Origin: Blastomyces gilchristii SLH14081
Lineage: Eukaryota > Ascomycota > Eurotiomycetes > Onygenales > Ajellomycetaceae
DNA length: 64,000 nucleotides
Assembly (NCBI RefSeq): GCF_000003855.2
Contig: NW_003101676.1
Span: 1,672,720 to 1,736,719 of the forward strand
Direction: 5' to 3'
In this document: positions 1 to 11,239 of the stretch, in pieces
How positions within the stretch are numbered: the first letter of the stretch is position 1
Layout of the letters: every line of letters begins with the position of its first letter
The notes under the pieces: generated by a model
Seen by the model: only the letters and a program-made list of their open reading frames with translations
What the model was told of the DNA's origin: nothing
The model's database searches: none
Made by a program: the position numbers and the translations under genes

Positions 1-1762
1 TTTTATTGAACCGTTGAGTGGCTAGGAACCGCGGACAACCAGCACCATATACCCATTGCTGGAAAAAAGAGTCGAGTTTTGTGTGTCCTAATCTTTCGCA
101 CGTTCTTTGGAAAAAGGATGTTGTCAGAGCACCGTTGGGAAGGTCGCCCATTCTCGCATTCAGAAAAATCCGAGAAATGATTCGGGAGATGGTAGCCTTT
201 CCACTAGCTTTCGATAGCCTTCGCTCCAGGATGTAAAGAACTAGTGGTGCTTTTAAAGCTATGAAATCAATCTCCGAAGGGTCTATTCGCAACAGGGCAC
301 CCATATCGGATATGGGAGGTCGCGAGATGTCACGGTCGCAAACTTTATCCGACATCTGCTTCAGTCGATACCTGTATTCGTTATTTCCGCACAGCTTTTT
401 CATAAATGTGTCCGTGATGTAATAAGAAATACCCAGTATAGCCCATGTATCTGTTGGATCTTTCGGAATAATACTAACCCCAATCCATTGAGAGGCTAAA
501 GCGTGTACCAGACACCTGGTGGATTCATAGATTGGGTCGATTATGTCCTCCGGAAAGAGAACGCGGTTACTACAAATCGATAGTGCAGCCGTTGCAAATG
601 CGGAAGAAGGGAGATCATCGACAAAACACATTTTATAGCTGGAAAACGGATATGACCCATAACTAAGGGAAAGAAAGTCGATTGCTTTGGCCATTGGTAA
701 ACAAGTATTCCTAACTTCGTCCGCCCGTCCTGGGAGACAAAACGCATGGACCGGGATAGCATTCCTTCCGAGCTGGTCATCCTCGTCGCTCTCGCGGTAT
801 TCTGAGAGATTAACATACTCGAAAGGCCCAACAGCAAAACCAATTTGCTGTGCGGATACAGGGCTGGTGCAGGAAAATGACACGGTCTTCTTTGCAGGGT
901 CCTTAGTATCCATTATTTCATCGGTTAAATCCCCGGAACACGTCACAACCATATCTAGCGACTCATCGTCCGAAGATATGCCTGGTTTCCTCAGTGATGC
1001 ATTCCACCCCTTCGCTGTTCCATTTATCGCCTGAGACTCACGCCCTTTGGGATAAAGCGCATCCCCCAGTGTCCGGGGACATCGTATCGATATATCCCAC
1101 GTGCACCGTGACGACATATCCTCAACGCAGGGAAACAAGCAGCAGCCACTAATTGGGTCGAACGCATTGATTGTGAAGACGTGCGGGTAACGGCGATCGC
1201 TACTGTTAATCCCGACAAATTGTATACCATCCCTTGGGCGATTGATTGTGAATTCCGCATATACTGTCAACATCGTATATCTTGGTAACGAGGTCTCAGC
1301 GGCTTTTGAGCCAGGCTGGCCGTCTGCTGCATCATCGGTGCTCCCGCTAGCCCGGAGCGCAAGTTGGGTTTGGGCCTCTGCAGAAAATGGATCCAACTCA
1401 TCAATTCGCACAGACTTCGGGATTGTCACGATTAACTCGGGCTCTGGAGGAGCTTTGAGGAGGGGTTCCAACTTCTTGGACAGTTTCTGGTGTTGATGGA
1501 CGCCGTATAACCGGAAGGACTCGTATGGGTCTGCATATTTTGTGGTCGGCGCCTTTCCGCTAACATTCAAACGTTTTAATTCTCCTTGGCGGAAATTCAG
1601 GCGGAGGGCCTTGAGTTCCTTGTAGTGTGGCTGAATAGTTATCTCTGTTTTCCCCTTCAAACTCTGGTTCACAAAATCAATATCAAGCTCGACCTTCTGG
1701 TGAACAACTGAGTAGCCCAATCCAGCGCCGGCAAGCCCCGGTGTTTCCACCACGCCTGGCAT
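1..1762 (-). CDS. TAF2: TFIID subunit TAF2 (N-terminal 587 codons, runs off window)
   Basis: One uninterrupted minus-strand frame runs from an ATG at 1762 to the window edge, with an in-frame TGA a few codons upstream of the ATG that fixes the start. The product begins MPGVVETPGLAGAGLGYSVV and is homologous to the M1-aminopeptidase-like fold of TAF2, the TFIID subunit that helps recognise core-promoter initiator sequence. The usual peptidase zinc motif (HExxH) is replaced by the non-catalytic LVHALASQWIGV near residues 425-436, as known for TAF2, which has lost peptidase activity. Downstream segments such as FFQQWVYGAGCPRF are typical of the family. The C-terminal half lies outside the window. 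It is divergent from EPT1 across a 588-bp intergenic region. I see no frameshift or stop, so it is probably a functional housekeeping gene. Confidence 0.93.
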   Translation of the reverse strand, partial: MPGVVETPGLAGAGLGYSVVHQKVELDIDFVNQSLKGKTEITIQPHYKELKALRLNFRQGELKRLNVSGKAPTTKYADPYESFRLYGVHQHQKLSKKLEPLLKAPPEPELIVTIPKSVRIDELDPFSAEAQTQLALRASGSTDDAADGQPGSKAAETSLPRYTMLTVYAEFTINRPRDGIQFVGINSSDRRYPHVFTINAFDPISGCCLFPCVEDMSSRCTWDISIRCPRTLGDALYPKGRESQAINGTAKGWNASLRKPGISSDDESLDMVVTCSGDLTDEIMDTKDPAKKTVSFSCTSPVSAQQIGFAVGPFEYVNLSEYRESDEDDQLGRNAIPVHAFCLPGRADEVRNTCLPMAKAIDFLSLSYGSYPFSSYKMCFVDDLPSSAFATAALSICSNRVLFPEDIIDPIYESTRCLVHALASQWIGVSIIPKDPTDTWAILGISYYITDTFMKKLCGNNEYRYRLKQMSDKVCDRDISRPPISDMGALLRIDPSEIDFIALKAPLVLYILERRLSKASGKATISRIISRIFLNARMGDLPNGALTTSFFQRTCERLGHTKLDSFFQQWVYGAGCPRFLATQRFNK

Positions 1763-2350
1763 TGTAGGCTTCAGTCAAAGGTGGCGCTGGTCGCGCAGGG
1801 GGCGTATCGCAGCCTCATAGCCAGCTTCAGGAAACTGATATGGCTGATCTGCGATGAAACGAAGCGTAGTTTGTTCTGGTGCGGGTTACCGCCAGCTGTA
1901 GCTGGTGGTGATGCTGCTGAATTTGGGAGCTAAAAGCGGGCGGGCATCGTTCTGCGGCAAAGAGGGTGCAATATAACAGCTATAGCACCAAAACCGGGTG
2001 CGTAGTGACAGTTAATTGAGGTTGCGGTGAAGGCGCAGGAGCCTGAGAGTGAGTGTGATTTGGAGATATCTTTGAAGCGCCGTTCTTGCGCGGCGCAACG
2101 GCCCAAGCAGGGATGTCACGTGGGCTTCAACGGCTCCTGGTTGAACGTATTTGATCTATCCCCTTTCCCTCTTCCCAAGTCGAACTATTTTATATCCCCG
2201 TGTCCTACCCTGTGACACTGCTTCTGCTTGTGTAGGACAGTTATCGTCTTGGGCCTATTCCTTCCATTTCATTGATATCAGCAATGCCCTAGGTGAACTT
2301 TTCTGAGACACCTTCTCTTCGCCCAATAACCCTCGCTCTCTGCGACTGCA
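1763..2350. promoter_or_regulatory. Divergent TAF2/EPT1 intergenic promoter region
   Basis: These 588 bp separate two divergent start codons, so both promoters must lie here. A pyrimidine-rich tract around 2156-2180 precedes EPT1, a common feature of filamentous-fungal promoters. A 62-codon frame at 2027-2215 has no recognisable content and is treated as chance. No specific factor site can be assigned. Confidence 0.4.
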
Positions 2351-3980
2351 ATGGACTTCCTCAAGAGAATTGCTGGTAAGTTTATCAGCTCTCGTGTCCC
2401 TTTAGCTCGAAACGGGTTGAACTAATTACCATAACTCTTCTCCGTAGATGCCCAAGAGTCGCTGTCCGAAGATGCGTTATCACATCTGAAAACCTACAAG
2501 TACTCCAGCGTCGACAAGTCCTTCATATCCAGATATATACTGAAGCATTACGTACGGCTATCCCAATATACATGATGTCCTATTGGTTTCCTGCATACCT
2601 AGACTGATGAACTCCAATGACAGTGGAATGCCTTCGTCGAACTCCTGCCGCTATGGCTCGCGCCAAATATGGTCACGCTAATCGGCTTTATGTTCATCAT
2701 TGGAAACTTAATACTTCTGGAGATAACTGTTCCGGATCTTGTCGGGCCGGTATGCGCTTCCTCCTCGATATTGCATGAGCCACGGCCATCTTCAATGCTA
2801 ATTTGATTATTTACAATATAGGCTCCCTCATGGGTATATTACAGTTTCGCGATGGGGGTATGGATGTAAGATATTTCCTCAACGGACCCTTTGTCCACTA
2901 TAATGCTATATAGGCTCTTACTCCTCCCTAGGTACTCAACGATGGATAACGTCGACGGGAAACAGGCGAGGAGAACGGGTACATCTAGCGGACTGGGAGA
3001 ATTATTTGAGTGCGTTTTCCCAGCCCGGCATTTGGTATCCGCAATATCTAACTTGAACCGCCAGCCACGGGATTGACTCCTTAAACTGCACTTTAGCCAG
3101 TCTTCTACAAGTTGCGGCAATGGGCCAGGGCTCGACAAAAATCGGAGCCTTCACCACGCTGCTTCCCTGTCTCCCTATGTTTTTCTCGACCTGGGAGACC
3201 TATCACACCCACACTTTATACCTTGGATATATTAATGGCCCAACTGAGGGATTAATTATTGGAGTTTTAATGATGATAGCGGCTGGTTATTACGGACCTC
3301 ATATTTACTCAGCGCGGGTGGCAGATACTTTGGGTTACCCAAGCTTGTTCGGAAATTGGACCTACCAGGAGCTCTTCGTATTTGTTCTGGGCTTCTCGTT
3401 TTTGACCGCCCACTTTCCCGCATGCGTTTACAATGTGATACGAGTCCGTAAACGCCACAAACTCCCTATCCTACCCATCTTCTTGGAATGGATACCTGCC
3501 ATCGTCGCATCTGCATCCGCCGTGTCCTGGCTGTATTCGCCCTACTCGTCGCTTTTGAGTGACAACAGGCTCGTTCTTTTCGCAGTAACGATGTGTTTTG
3601 TGATCGGGCGCATGACAACCAAAATAATTCTAGCTCATTTGACCCGGCAGCCATTTCCGTACTGGACAATACTTATAACTCCTCTTATTGGCGGTACCAT
3701 ACTGGGGAACCTCCCCAGATTTGGATTTCCTCAGATCAGCCCGTGGCTAGAGCTGCTTTATTTGCGGGCCTATCTGGTGTTTGCCTTTGTCACATACATG
3801 CATTGGGCCTACTTTGTCGTCAACCGAATCACAACCTACTTGGGTATACATTGTTTGACGATCAAACAGGACAAGACGAAGGCTAGGGAGCAAGCTTACC
3901 GCCAATTCGGAGAAGGCAGGGTCGACGCGGTAAATATGAGGCCGGATCCATTTGCTGACTCCAGAGTCAAGGCCAATTAG
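2351..3980 (+). CDS. EPT1: Ethanolamine-/cholinephosphotransferase (CDP-alcohol phosphatidyltransferase)
   Basis: Predicted exons are 2351-2375, 2448-2551, 2624-2749, 2822-2865, 2932-3009 and 3065-3980. All junctions are GT-AG and keep one frame, giving 430 residues (MDFLKRIADAQESLSED... to ...FADSRVKAN). The enzyme transfers phosphoethanolamine or phosphocholine from the CDP-alcohol to diacylglycerol, the last step of the Kennedy pathway, in ER/Golgi membranes. The CDP-alcohol phosphotransferase signature DG-x2-AR-x8-G-x3-D-x3-D is complete once the fifth intron (3010-3064) is removed: it starts at DGKQAR and ends at FDHGID. About seven to nine hydrophobic segments follow, as expected. Without that intron the motif would break, which supports the exon model. 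Fungi often have one enzyme with dual specificity, so Ept1 versus Cpt1 cannot be settled here. Confidence 0.95.
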
Positions 3981-5112
3981 AGAGGATGTTGGCCGCCACA
4001 GAGCACGCAAACAACCGGCCCACATCCTGACTACTACAATGTGTCAGGTCAAACCAAATTCAACCGTGTCGAGTGTGATCCAACACTGCCTGTCTCGACA
4101 AGGATTCAAAGAAAATCTGAAGAGATATGACTGATGAGATATAGGCAAGAATCACGCAGGTGCTCGACATGCGCACATTCTAAAAAAATACCCCTATCAA
4201 ACCAAAAAGCCACCATAACGCATTCATGACCTTTACAACCCTTTACAACTCTATACAACTCGTACACCGAATCAACTGGCGTTGAAATAGAGAAACCGGA
4301 CCTCGGTAAATACATATATATATAGTGATTTCAGGCGTCACAAGCTGTGTATAAATTTTGTTCTTCGCAATTGCATTCTTGTCAAAGATAGATGGATGTC
4401 TCTAGCTGTTATGGTTTTAGAAATATTTAATACCCTTTTGATATTTCCCAATAACCATTAGCTAGACCTGTAGTTATTGCCCCGGAGAACGTTTTTGGAG
4501 TTTGATTGTGCTCCATTATTCGAAGATCTCAAGGGCCAAATAACATGCGTACCTCGGCCGGCTGAAAGGAGCCGCACCAGTGGCTCATGTGGACTACATG
4601 CTGGATGCTGGGCAACATTTCTACGTAAACAAACATTCCATTCTACACTTAAATATGTTGTCCCTGTAGATTTGTGCATCTGTTTACATCTGTATCTAGA
4701 TAAAAAGTCCCCTTATGAATATCACTGCGGACTTATCCGTGTTGACCTTGGAACCGTCCTTCACACATGATAGCAAATATACAATCACTTCTCTCCCTAA
4801 TGCTGGCAAGGGCAATAAAGCTGCTTGTTGAGCCATTAGTGGGTCAATACATGAAATTTATCCATCGTATATTGACTCCTCTCATGCCCCATACAGCTAT
4901 GTAGAACATATATAATTATATTTAGTCATAAAAACCACCAACTACCCGATAATAGAATTCACACCCTAACCCATGTGTGTACTATACATGTACATATATA
5001 TATATATAGCCATAGACCTAGAACAAAAACTGCTGTTTCCCTCTATGTGTCTTCCCCATCGAACAGCCACTTTTGCCATTGATTTCACCACAAGAAAAGC
5101 CGTGTTTAAAGA
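3981..5112. other. Intergenic, no gene seen
   Basis: This stretch should hold the EPT1 3' UTR and the old promoter of the decayed kinase gene. It contains short TA runs near 4312-4323 and 4994-5006. Open frames here have no recognisable content. Confidence 0.6.
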
Positions 5113-6291
5113 ATGCTACCCTTCTACACTGATTGGAGCGCTTCCCTGAATTTTTTTCTAGGAGCCAACACCGCGCTCTTTATCACAGCTTTGCCGATTG
5201 TTTACTCTGTCGGGAGTCGATATTTCAGGGGCCGGAATCAAACTCTTCCAACACCATCATCGCCGGCACCGTTGTCGCCTACACCGTCGTTGCCTATTAA
5301 GCTGCCGTATTTCGCTCCAGATATTCCACATCCTCTTACGGAAAACACGGAGATAGAGAATGCCACTCTTCTAGTCAAGCACAACGGGTATAAGGTTGTT
5401 CAAGTTGGTACTGAGTTTGTTGTCAAATTCGGGGCGGCGAGTCAGGTTGACCTCCTTGAGGGCGTGAATATGGCTTTTGTCCAGCAAGCAACCAAGGTTA
5501 AGATCCCACGAGTTTATGCACTTTACAATGACCCTGAGTCGTTGACAAACTATATCATTATGGAATTTATTGAAGGCAACTCCCTAGACACTCAGTGGGC
5601 ACACTTCACCAATTGCCAGAAGTGTGAAGTTGCTACAACACTCAGACAATACTTTGATGAACTACGCAATCTCCCCTCACCAGGGTTCTTTGGTAGTATT
5701 GGATAAAAACATCTCCTTCATGGTATTTTCTGGACTCCACAACCTTCACCTTCCATCAATGGCCCTTTCGACTCTGAAGCTACACTGAATGAGGCTCTGG
5801 CTTTGAAATATATTGGAGAGTCTGAGCATCGTACCACCTACAATACTGATTTCTATCGTCGATCGCTATCGCATGTTTTCCGCGGCCATGTGCCGAAATT
5901 CACGCATGGGGACTTCCAGCGCAAGAACATTATGATTAAACAACTGCCCAATAACGCCAATAATAGCAAATATGAGGTGACTATCATAGACTGGGAAACA
6001 GCTGGATGGTACCCCAGCTACTAGGAATATTCCCTAGCAATGTGTGCGAGCAGATGGGATGATGATTGGGATGAATGGGTTGCCAAAATTCTACAACCCT
6101 TCGACGCCGAGTTCCCTTGGTTGAACATGTTGTATCTTGATTTATGGTCTCAATTTAATCAACATCAATGTCTTTTTCTGCTTTTCAAAATCAAGATGAT
6201 ACAATACTACCTGCTGAAGAGAAGTCCTTCTCAGCACTTTCTGTACAGTCCACCCAGCAAGGCCTTGCTCAACAGCGACCTGTGGAAATAG
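5113..6291 (+). pseudogene. Aminoglycoside phosphotransferase-like (APH) kinase with two in-frame stops
   Basis: A single frame encodes an APH/choline-kinase-fold protein broken by TAA at 5704-5706 and TAG at 6022-6024, with no frameshift between the pieces. After a hydrophobic N-terminus (residues 10-35) come an N-lobe Lys in EFVVKFG, the hinge IIMEFIEGNSLD, the catalytic loop FTHGDFQRKNIMI and the metal-binding IIDWETAGWYPSY. The TAG falls where the family normally has Trp (YPSYWEY), so one G-to-A transition explains it; the TAA also fits a single C-to-T change. The last ~50 codons after DLWS look like read-through past the original stop. The gene is therefore probably a recent pseudogene. 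Fungal APH families of this kind are often expanded and have poorly known substrates. Recoding of the stops is a remote alternative. Confidence 0.85.
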
Positions 6292-6731
6292 AGGGTTCCA
6301 CTCCAGTAGCTTCAATAATGATGGCCGCTGCAGAACTTGAGCGTTGGTCAGCGCTTCTATAACCTTAGCAGTCCACTCTTGGCACCGGCGGAGAGGTTCA
6401 TCGGGATACAGTATCTTCGGTCCATGGAATTGCTTCTTTGGCGGTAGCATATTCTGGCAGATAGTTATCATGTGTCACACTACGGAGTACTGATGTGCTC
6501 TTTGCTTACTAACGAAATCAATGCATCAGGCTTCCTTATGGTTTTGTCCTCGAAAGACATTCCATTTTGAATGTCACCTTTCACATGGAACAGGCAGCCG
6601 GTTTCAGGACCATCCTCACTAGTTTCGACGAATATTGTGTGATGGTTACGGGGGGCGCCGAGATTAGCAACACGATAGACTGCGTACGACATGCTTCGAC
6701 TGAGAGGTAACCTAGAGACAAGGCGCATCAA
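6142..6731 (-). pseudogene. Small conserved fungal protein gene, frameshifted
   Basis: Two minus-strand frames, 6731-6480 and 6471-6142, look like the two halves of one short fungal hypothetical protein. The first holds MSYAVYRVANLGAPRNHHTI and continues through a charged, GCLFHVKGDIQNGM-like core. The second resumes with ITICQNMLPPKKQFHGP and a PLRRCQEWTAKVIEAL helix. I recognise this as a widespread single-domain fungal family of unknown function, from memory of its pattern. The halves are out of frame with a stop between them, so a small deletion near 6470-6490 probably broke the gene. Its 3' end overlaps the tail of the decayed kinase on the other strand. Confidence 0.65.
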
Positions 6732-7771
6732 TTAGCCAACATAAACCATCTATAAGAGGAAGAAATGAAGATTCAGATGAGTGTTGCGAACCTAACTTTC
6801 TCAGACATATGTGGTTGGCGAAGGCCCAGAGAGGGATATATCTAATACTATGAAAACAAATTGGAGGAATAATGAAATTTATTTCAATCTTTAGGGTGGA
6901 AGAAAGATTTTATACACATCATGCATCCTTCATTGCCCCATTTCAACTTTCCTGAGGAAGGAATGTTGTCTGATATTCGCAGACGCCATGAGAGCCAGTC
7001 ATTCTACGCAAAATCCTCAAGTTCCGCTCAATCTCGCTGTCATGGCGTCTGGCCTTTTTTCTCTCCAGGGATGAGCCAACTCGACAGGTCGTACCTTTAG
7101 CGTAGCACGGTCTAGGCACAAGTATCAAGAAGAGAAAATGCGCGACCAAAATCGAAGCGAACTAAAACCCAAGTCATTGTGGTGCGCCTCATGTTGGATG
7201 ATAATGCAAACTGGGCCCCTGAAATTAATTAGTAGCAAAACACTGCAAAAGATCCAAATATCCGTTTCTCTAGAATCATTCAAATACACATCTTTCATAT
7301 CTTTATTATCAAGTGTGTCAATATGTCATCTCAACTCAGTGAATTTACTATCAATGAGATTGTATATCTTCTCAAGAATGTTTATATACCTACTGAAATT
7401 ACCCAGAGTATTGATTATTATCTGATCACTATATTGAATTCAATGAAATCTTTACTGTTTGAAACTATTAGAAAATCTCATTCAATATATAATATAAAAT
7501 TAAAGATTACACTGAATATTTGTCAGGATTGAAGAATTTTTTTGAAATATATTCAACTGTATATTATGATGAGACTGTCTGAGACGTGCGTCCAGGTGCA
7601 TATTGCAAAAAGGATATAATCATGCCTAAGATAGGGGATGTTAGCCGAGGTTAGTTCTCCTGTGTGTATTCCAGCCCCTCTTCCTCCAGTGTTAACTGGT
7701 GGTGATTGAGCTCTTGTGCCCCAGTAGCTGACAAGGGGGGCGTACGCCCTCTGCTATATACGACGAATCCA
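6732..7771. other. Intergenic, no gene seen
   Basis: Moderately AT-rich DNA. Short frames at 6943-7149 (minus) and 7323-7532 (plus) lack known motifs and show no coding-like composition. I see no RNA gene or repeat here. Confidence 0.5.
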
Positions 7772-8871
7772 GAGTCGCGATTGGGCGCCTTGTCTCTGGT
7801 GATCCCAAGAAACTTTCTGGAAGGAAGGTAAATAAAAGACAGATCTGGGGTGCAAGGGCCAGGTTATCAGGAAGGCAGAACTTGTCCCTGAAGCAGAACG
7901 GGACAAACCTGAAGGACCACTTGCCGGATTTCCGAGTCTCACGGTGGGTAAGAACGTCGTCGTGTTAGACAGCTCATACCAGATTGTCGGGCGTGTGATA
8001 GAGGGGAACATGAAAAAGCTTATGGGTCAACTAGTCGATGAAGATTGTGACATTATTGATAAAGTGGGAAGTGTCATTGGAAAAGCTGAGCGCTGGGAGC
8101 AAGAACAAAGGAAATGGGACATCAATCCAATGTCTGGGTGTAAAGTAAACAAAGAGGGAGAAGTGTGAGATGCAGAGGGCAACCAGATTGGAAAATTGAC
8201 GGAGGGCAACCTGAATAACCTCGTTGGGATGTTTATTGACGACAACGGGTCGAGCTGTGTGTAAGATGATAAAGGAGGTTAGTTCCCCCCCCCCCCCCCC
8301 CCCCCCCCCCTCCAGGATTTCAGAGGACCATTAGTCAATGTAGCCCCCTTTACTGACAAAACACACACATATAGCACATGGAGAGAGCGGATAGAACAAA
8401 TGTCAAGCCCCGAATCGAAGAAGGCAGTAGCCACCTTCAAGAATGCAACGGCACCCTCCGCTTGCTCGATCCAGACGGGCAGATGATAGCAGCCAAGGCG
8501 AAATCAAAGTCCGCACAGCGCGAAGCATCGCCAGAGGAACACCAGCTAGCGGATCTCCTGAAGGAACTCACGTCGACCGTCGCCACGACCATTGACAATG
8601 CACGGAAGCGGATTGCCGATATGCCCCACGCAAAGAAAAGGCTCAACCCGCTCTGGGCTCTGCTGAGCGAACCTCTCTTCCAGATCATTACTGCGGTTAG
8701 CCTCCTCCTGACTGGTGTTCTTGGCTTGGTGGGCAGACTGCTCAATGGACTTGGACCTAGCGGCTGGTGAATGGACTCCTCGGCGGATTGGGTATCAATA
8801 AGCTTCTTGGTGAGTTGGGTCTGGGGTCTGTCACGGATGCTCTGAACCTTGGTGGTGACAAGAAGAAGTAA
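7772..8871 (+). pseudogene. LEA-like / DUF3659 repeat protein, degraded
   Basis: This is the remnant of a DUF3659 (late-embryogenesis-abundant-like) protein made of repeats of the form D-x-x-G-x-V-I-G-K-A-E. Fragments in order are IGRLVSGDPKKLSG (~7780), KAELVPEAERDKPEGPLAG (~7875), VGRVIEGNMKKLMGQLVDED (~7990), GNQIGKLTEGNLNNLVGM (~8180) and a hydrophobic C-terminus PLFQIITAVSLLLTGVLGLV (~8680). The natural end, VNGLLGGLGINKLLG through GGDKKK and TAA at 8869-8871, is reached only after a frameshift near 8755-8770. There are also in-frame stops at 8166-8168 (a CGA-to-TGA type change) and 8260-8262, and an earlier frameshift before 7860. A poly-C run lies between the repeat part and the C-terminal part, possibly inside an intron. 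Family members are thought to act in stress or membrane protection; this copy is almost certainly dead. Confidence 0.82.
8285..8310. repeat. 26-base poly-C homopolymer
   Basis: An unbroken run of 26 C residues lies inside the LEA/DUF3659 remnant, 10 bases after a possible donor-like GTTAGT. Such a G-tract on the other strand could form G-quadruplexes and is hard to replicate and sequence; the length in the assembly may be inexact. Confidence 0.95.
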
Positions 8872-10440
8872 CAAGCGCTTGAAAATGTGACCATGAGTCT
8901 TGTCTTTTTAGCATTTCGCGTCAGAGGCTGGGGGATTCAGATCATCGTGTGTCGCGCAGGGATTTCATCATGTCTCATCCATGAATTGATTTAATATGAG
9001 TAATAAAATAACAGACCTTTAATAGAAGAGTAAGTCACAGCAGTTTTGAACTTCTTCATGCCTCTGTTCAAGCTCAATGCACAGAAACTCAGCACTTCAA
9101 TAGATGCGGTCGCTCCGACGTGGACACAACAGACATTGTTTTTAGTCTGTAGCAAAAATGAGGTTGATTCAAGAAGGTTCATGATCAGTCAATTTGACTC
9201 CAACCAGCGAGTTTCTGTTTATGAAGCCAGGACACAGAACATATCATTGAGCTGTCGTTCTGAGAAGCGTGATAAGAAGGTTCTGAGGTATAACAGCATA
9301 TATATACGCTAGTTAACTACCTATTTTGGGTATAGTCAGCCCTTCTCGACCCCCAGGGTCTGTTCGGTAATGACGTCATCAAATATTAACTAACTAGTTA
9401 GTTATTCTTCTCTCTTCATATGAACTTACTGAATATGATCCTAAGCACTCAATGATCTTATAGCCTATTTTCTATTGATTTCTTCCTTTCTCCCACCCTC
9501 TACACAGCAGGAATACCCCTCTCCCTTCCGCACCTCAATTCCCACATCGAAGCCCAATTCATCTCACCTGTTCAAAATGTCATAGTCAGGGGAGAAACTA
9601 CCCCCTTTCAACGAGCTGCTTTACAGACAGAAAGTACCTGCTCGTGAACTCCCCACTACCCACCACCCAACCAGGGACGAGACCCCAATTCTGGTGTGAT
9701 ATGTTCCTGCGAAGCGAAAAATCCTGACTGGTTTTAACACCTTGTCGAAGTGCAAAAAGCCATCCAGCATTGATGACTTGAGAGATCGGACTGAAGATTT
9801 TCTTAGCTGCATATGATCTTGTGCCTGGAGGGTAGACGGCCACACCTAGACAAGTTGTGACTCTTCATTCACCTATTTATTAATTAATTAAAGGATGCGA
9901 TGAGTCGTACTTATCCATAGCCATACATACATACAAAATATAAAAAGGGACAGGGTACGACGGATGAGCGAGGAGAGGGAGGTGGGTTAATTAATTAGTT
10001 GACAAGGTGGAATAACAAAAACAAGTAAGTAGTATATGAAACGTTGCAAACCATTTGCTAGAAATGAATAAACAAAGGGGGTAGGTAGGTTACTTCAAGA
10101 AGGCTCGAAACCAGCAACAACGCAGCGCTTGGAAAAACAGAAAATAAAACATAAATAAGCACGCTGGAAGGAAAAAAGCGGACCACAAAAATATACGCCG
10201 CATGTGTAGTGATGTGGGGAGGTTGATATGTACGAAATGTACTTTCCGACTTTCCGAACAGAGTAAAGGAAGATAGGGGAGAGGAGAAGGGAACCATGGT
10301 ATTGATTCGTGATAAAAAAGTCGAAGTTTCTTTCCTGCTTGTCTTCCATTTTCTTTAATCCCCCGGAACGAATCAATCCCTCTCTCTGGGCCTCCCCCCC
10401 ACTTTCTTTCTTTTCTTTTCTTTTTTTTTTTTTTCTCAGT
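8872..10440. other. Intergenic, no gene seen; palindromes
   Basis: No convincing gene. The region includes a TGACGTCA palindrome (CRE-like) at 9371-9378 and a perfect 18-bp palindrome TAACTAACTAGTTAGTTA at 9387-9404. An unrecognised 81-codon frame lies at 9598-9843 (minus); a second overlapping frame there makes coding doubtful. A T-rich stretch at 10408-10435 probably belongs to the 3' UTR side of the DUF7707 gene. Confidence 0.5.
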
Positions 10441-11239
10441 TTACATCAACACCGAAAACCCCACGAGGAACCCAGCCACCACAACACTAACAGCATACAC
10501 CTGCCCAACCTGCAGCGCAACGCTAAGTCCTGCAGCGCCACTGCCGGGCCTCGTAGCCGAATCCTCACCTAGGCCCGTATAGACGACATCATTGGTAGCG
10601 GTGCCAGTGGCGTCACCTGTGCTGGTGGCCGAGGGGGTGGTGGTGACGCGTCTGGGGCTCTGGGCGCCACAGGGGTTGTCTTCGCGACAGGAGGTTTGGC
10701 ATCCGGAGTTGCCGTTGCAGTTGCGGACGCATTGGTTGTTGATTTCTGTACATATATAGTAGGGGAGTGTCTGGGAGAATTCAGAGGCATTGGGGGAGAG
10801 GCCGGAGCTGCAGACGCAGGAGAAGGTGAGGGTTTCCTGTGGTTTTGGTGGGTTAGTTTGTTGTTAGGGGGAAGAGAGAGGGGGGTTATGTTTTGGTACT
10901 GATGATAGTGTGAGAGACAGAATAATTGGTAAAAGGGGTCTCATACCGGGTCACAGTCGTTTGACTTGGGTTCACCATTTGTTCCCCTTTCTTGCAAGCA
11001 GATCAATGGGCAGGAGGAAACCTGGTCGAGGCACCACGCACCTGTATTGTAATATGAAATGTTAGATAGGGGTTTGTTTCACAAAATTGGCAGGCGGTTT
11101 GCTGCATAATTTTTGGGTTTTGTTTCAATAAAATGAACTCACTTCTTGTAGAGACGGGAATGGTCATGGGATCAATGGTCTGCGAGTTAACGACGCCAGA
11201 GATGGAGGAGAGAGCGAGGAGGATAGTGGGGAACAGCAT
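10441..11239 (-). CDS. Secreted GPI-anchored cysteine-rich protein (DUF7707-like)
   Basis: Exons on the minus strand are 11239-11143, 11041-10947 and 10836-10441, joined by GT-AG introns, giving 195 residues. A cleavable signal peptide (MLFPTILLALSSISGVVNS) starts the protein. The central domain has paired cysteines in SAWCLDQVSSCPLICLQE, CVCSSGLSP, YYICTEINNQCVRNC and GCQTSCREDNPCG, a pattern I recognise as the fungal DUF7707 family. A Thr/Ser/Pro-rich linker follows, then a small-residue region and a hydrophobic tail (VVVAGFLVGFSVLM) typical of a GPI-attachment signal. It is therefore likely a cell-wall or plasma-membrane surface protein; its function is unknown. The gene looks intact although it lies between decayed genes. 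Confidence 0.92.

Noticed and set aside
2027..2215. Small ORF between TAF2 and EPT1
   Set aside because: No motif, and it occupies the divergent promoter region.
7138..7532. Plus ORFs of 69-95 codons in AT-rich intergenic DNA
   Set aside because: Composition is typical of chance frames and no family pattern is seen.
9598..9845. Two overlapping minus ORFs (74 and 81 codons)
   Set aside because: Two frames are open over the same DNA and neither has a recognisable domain; too weak to call a gene.
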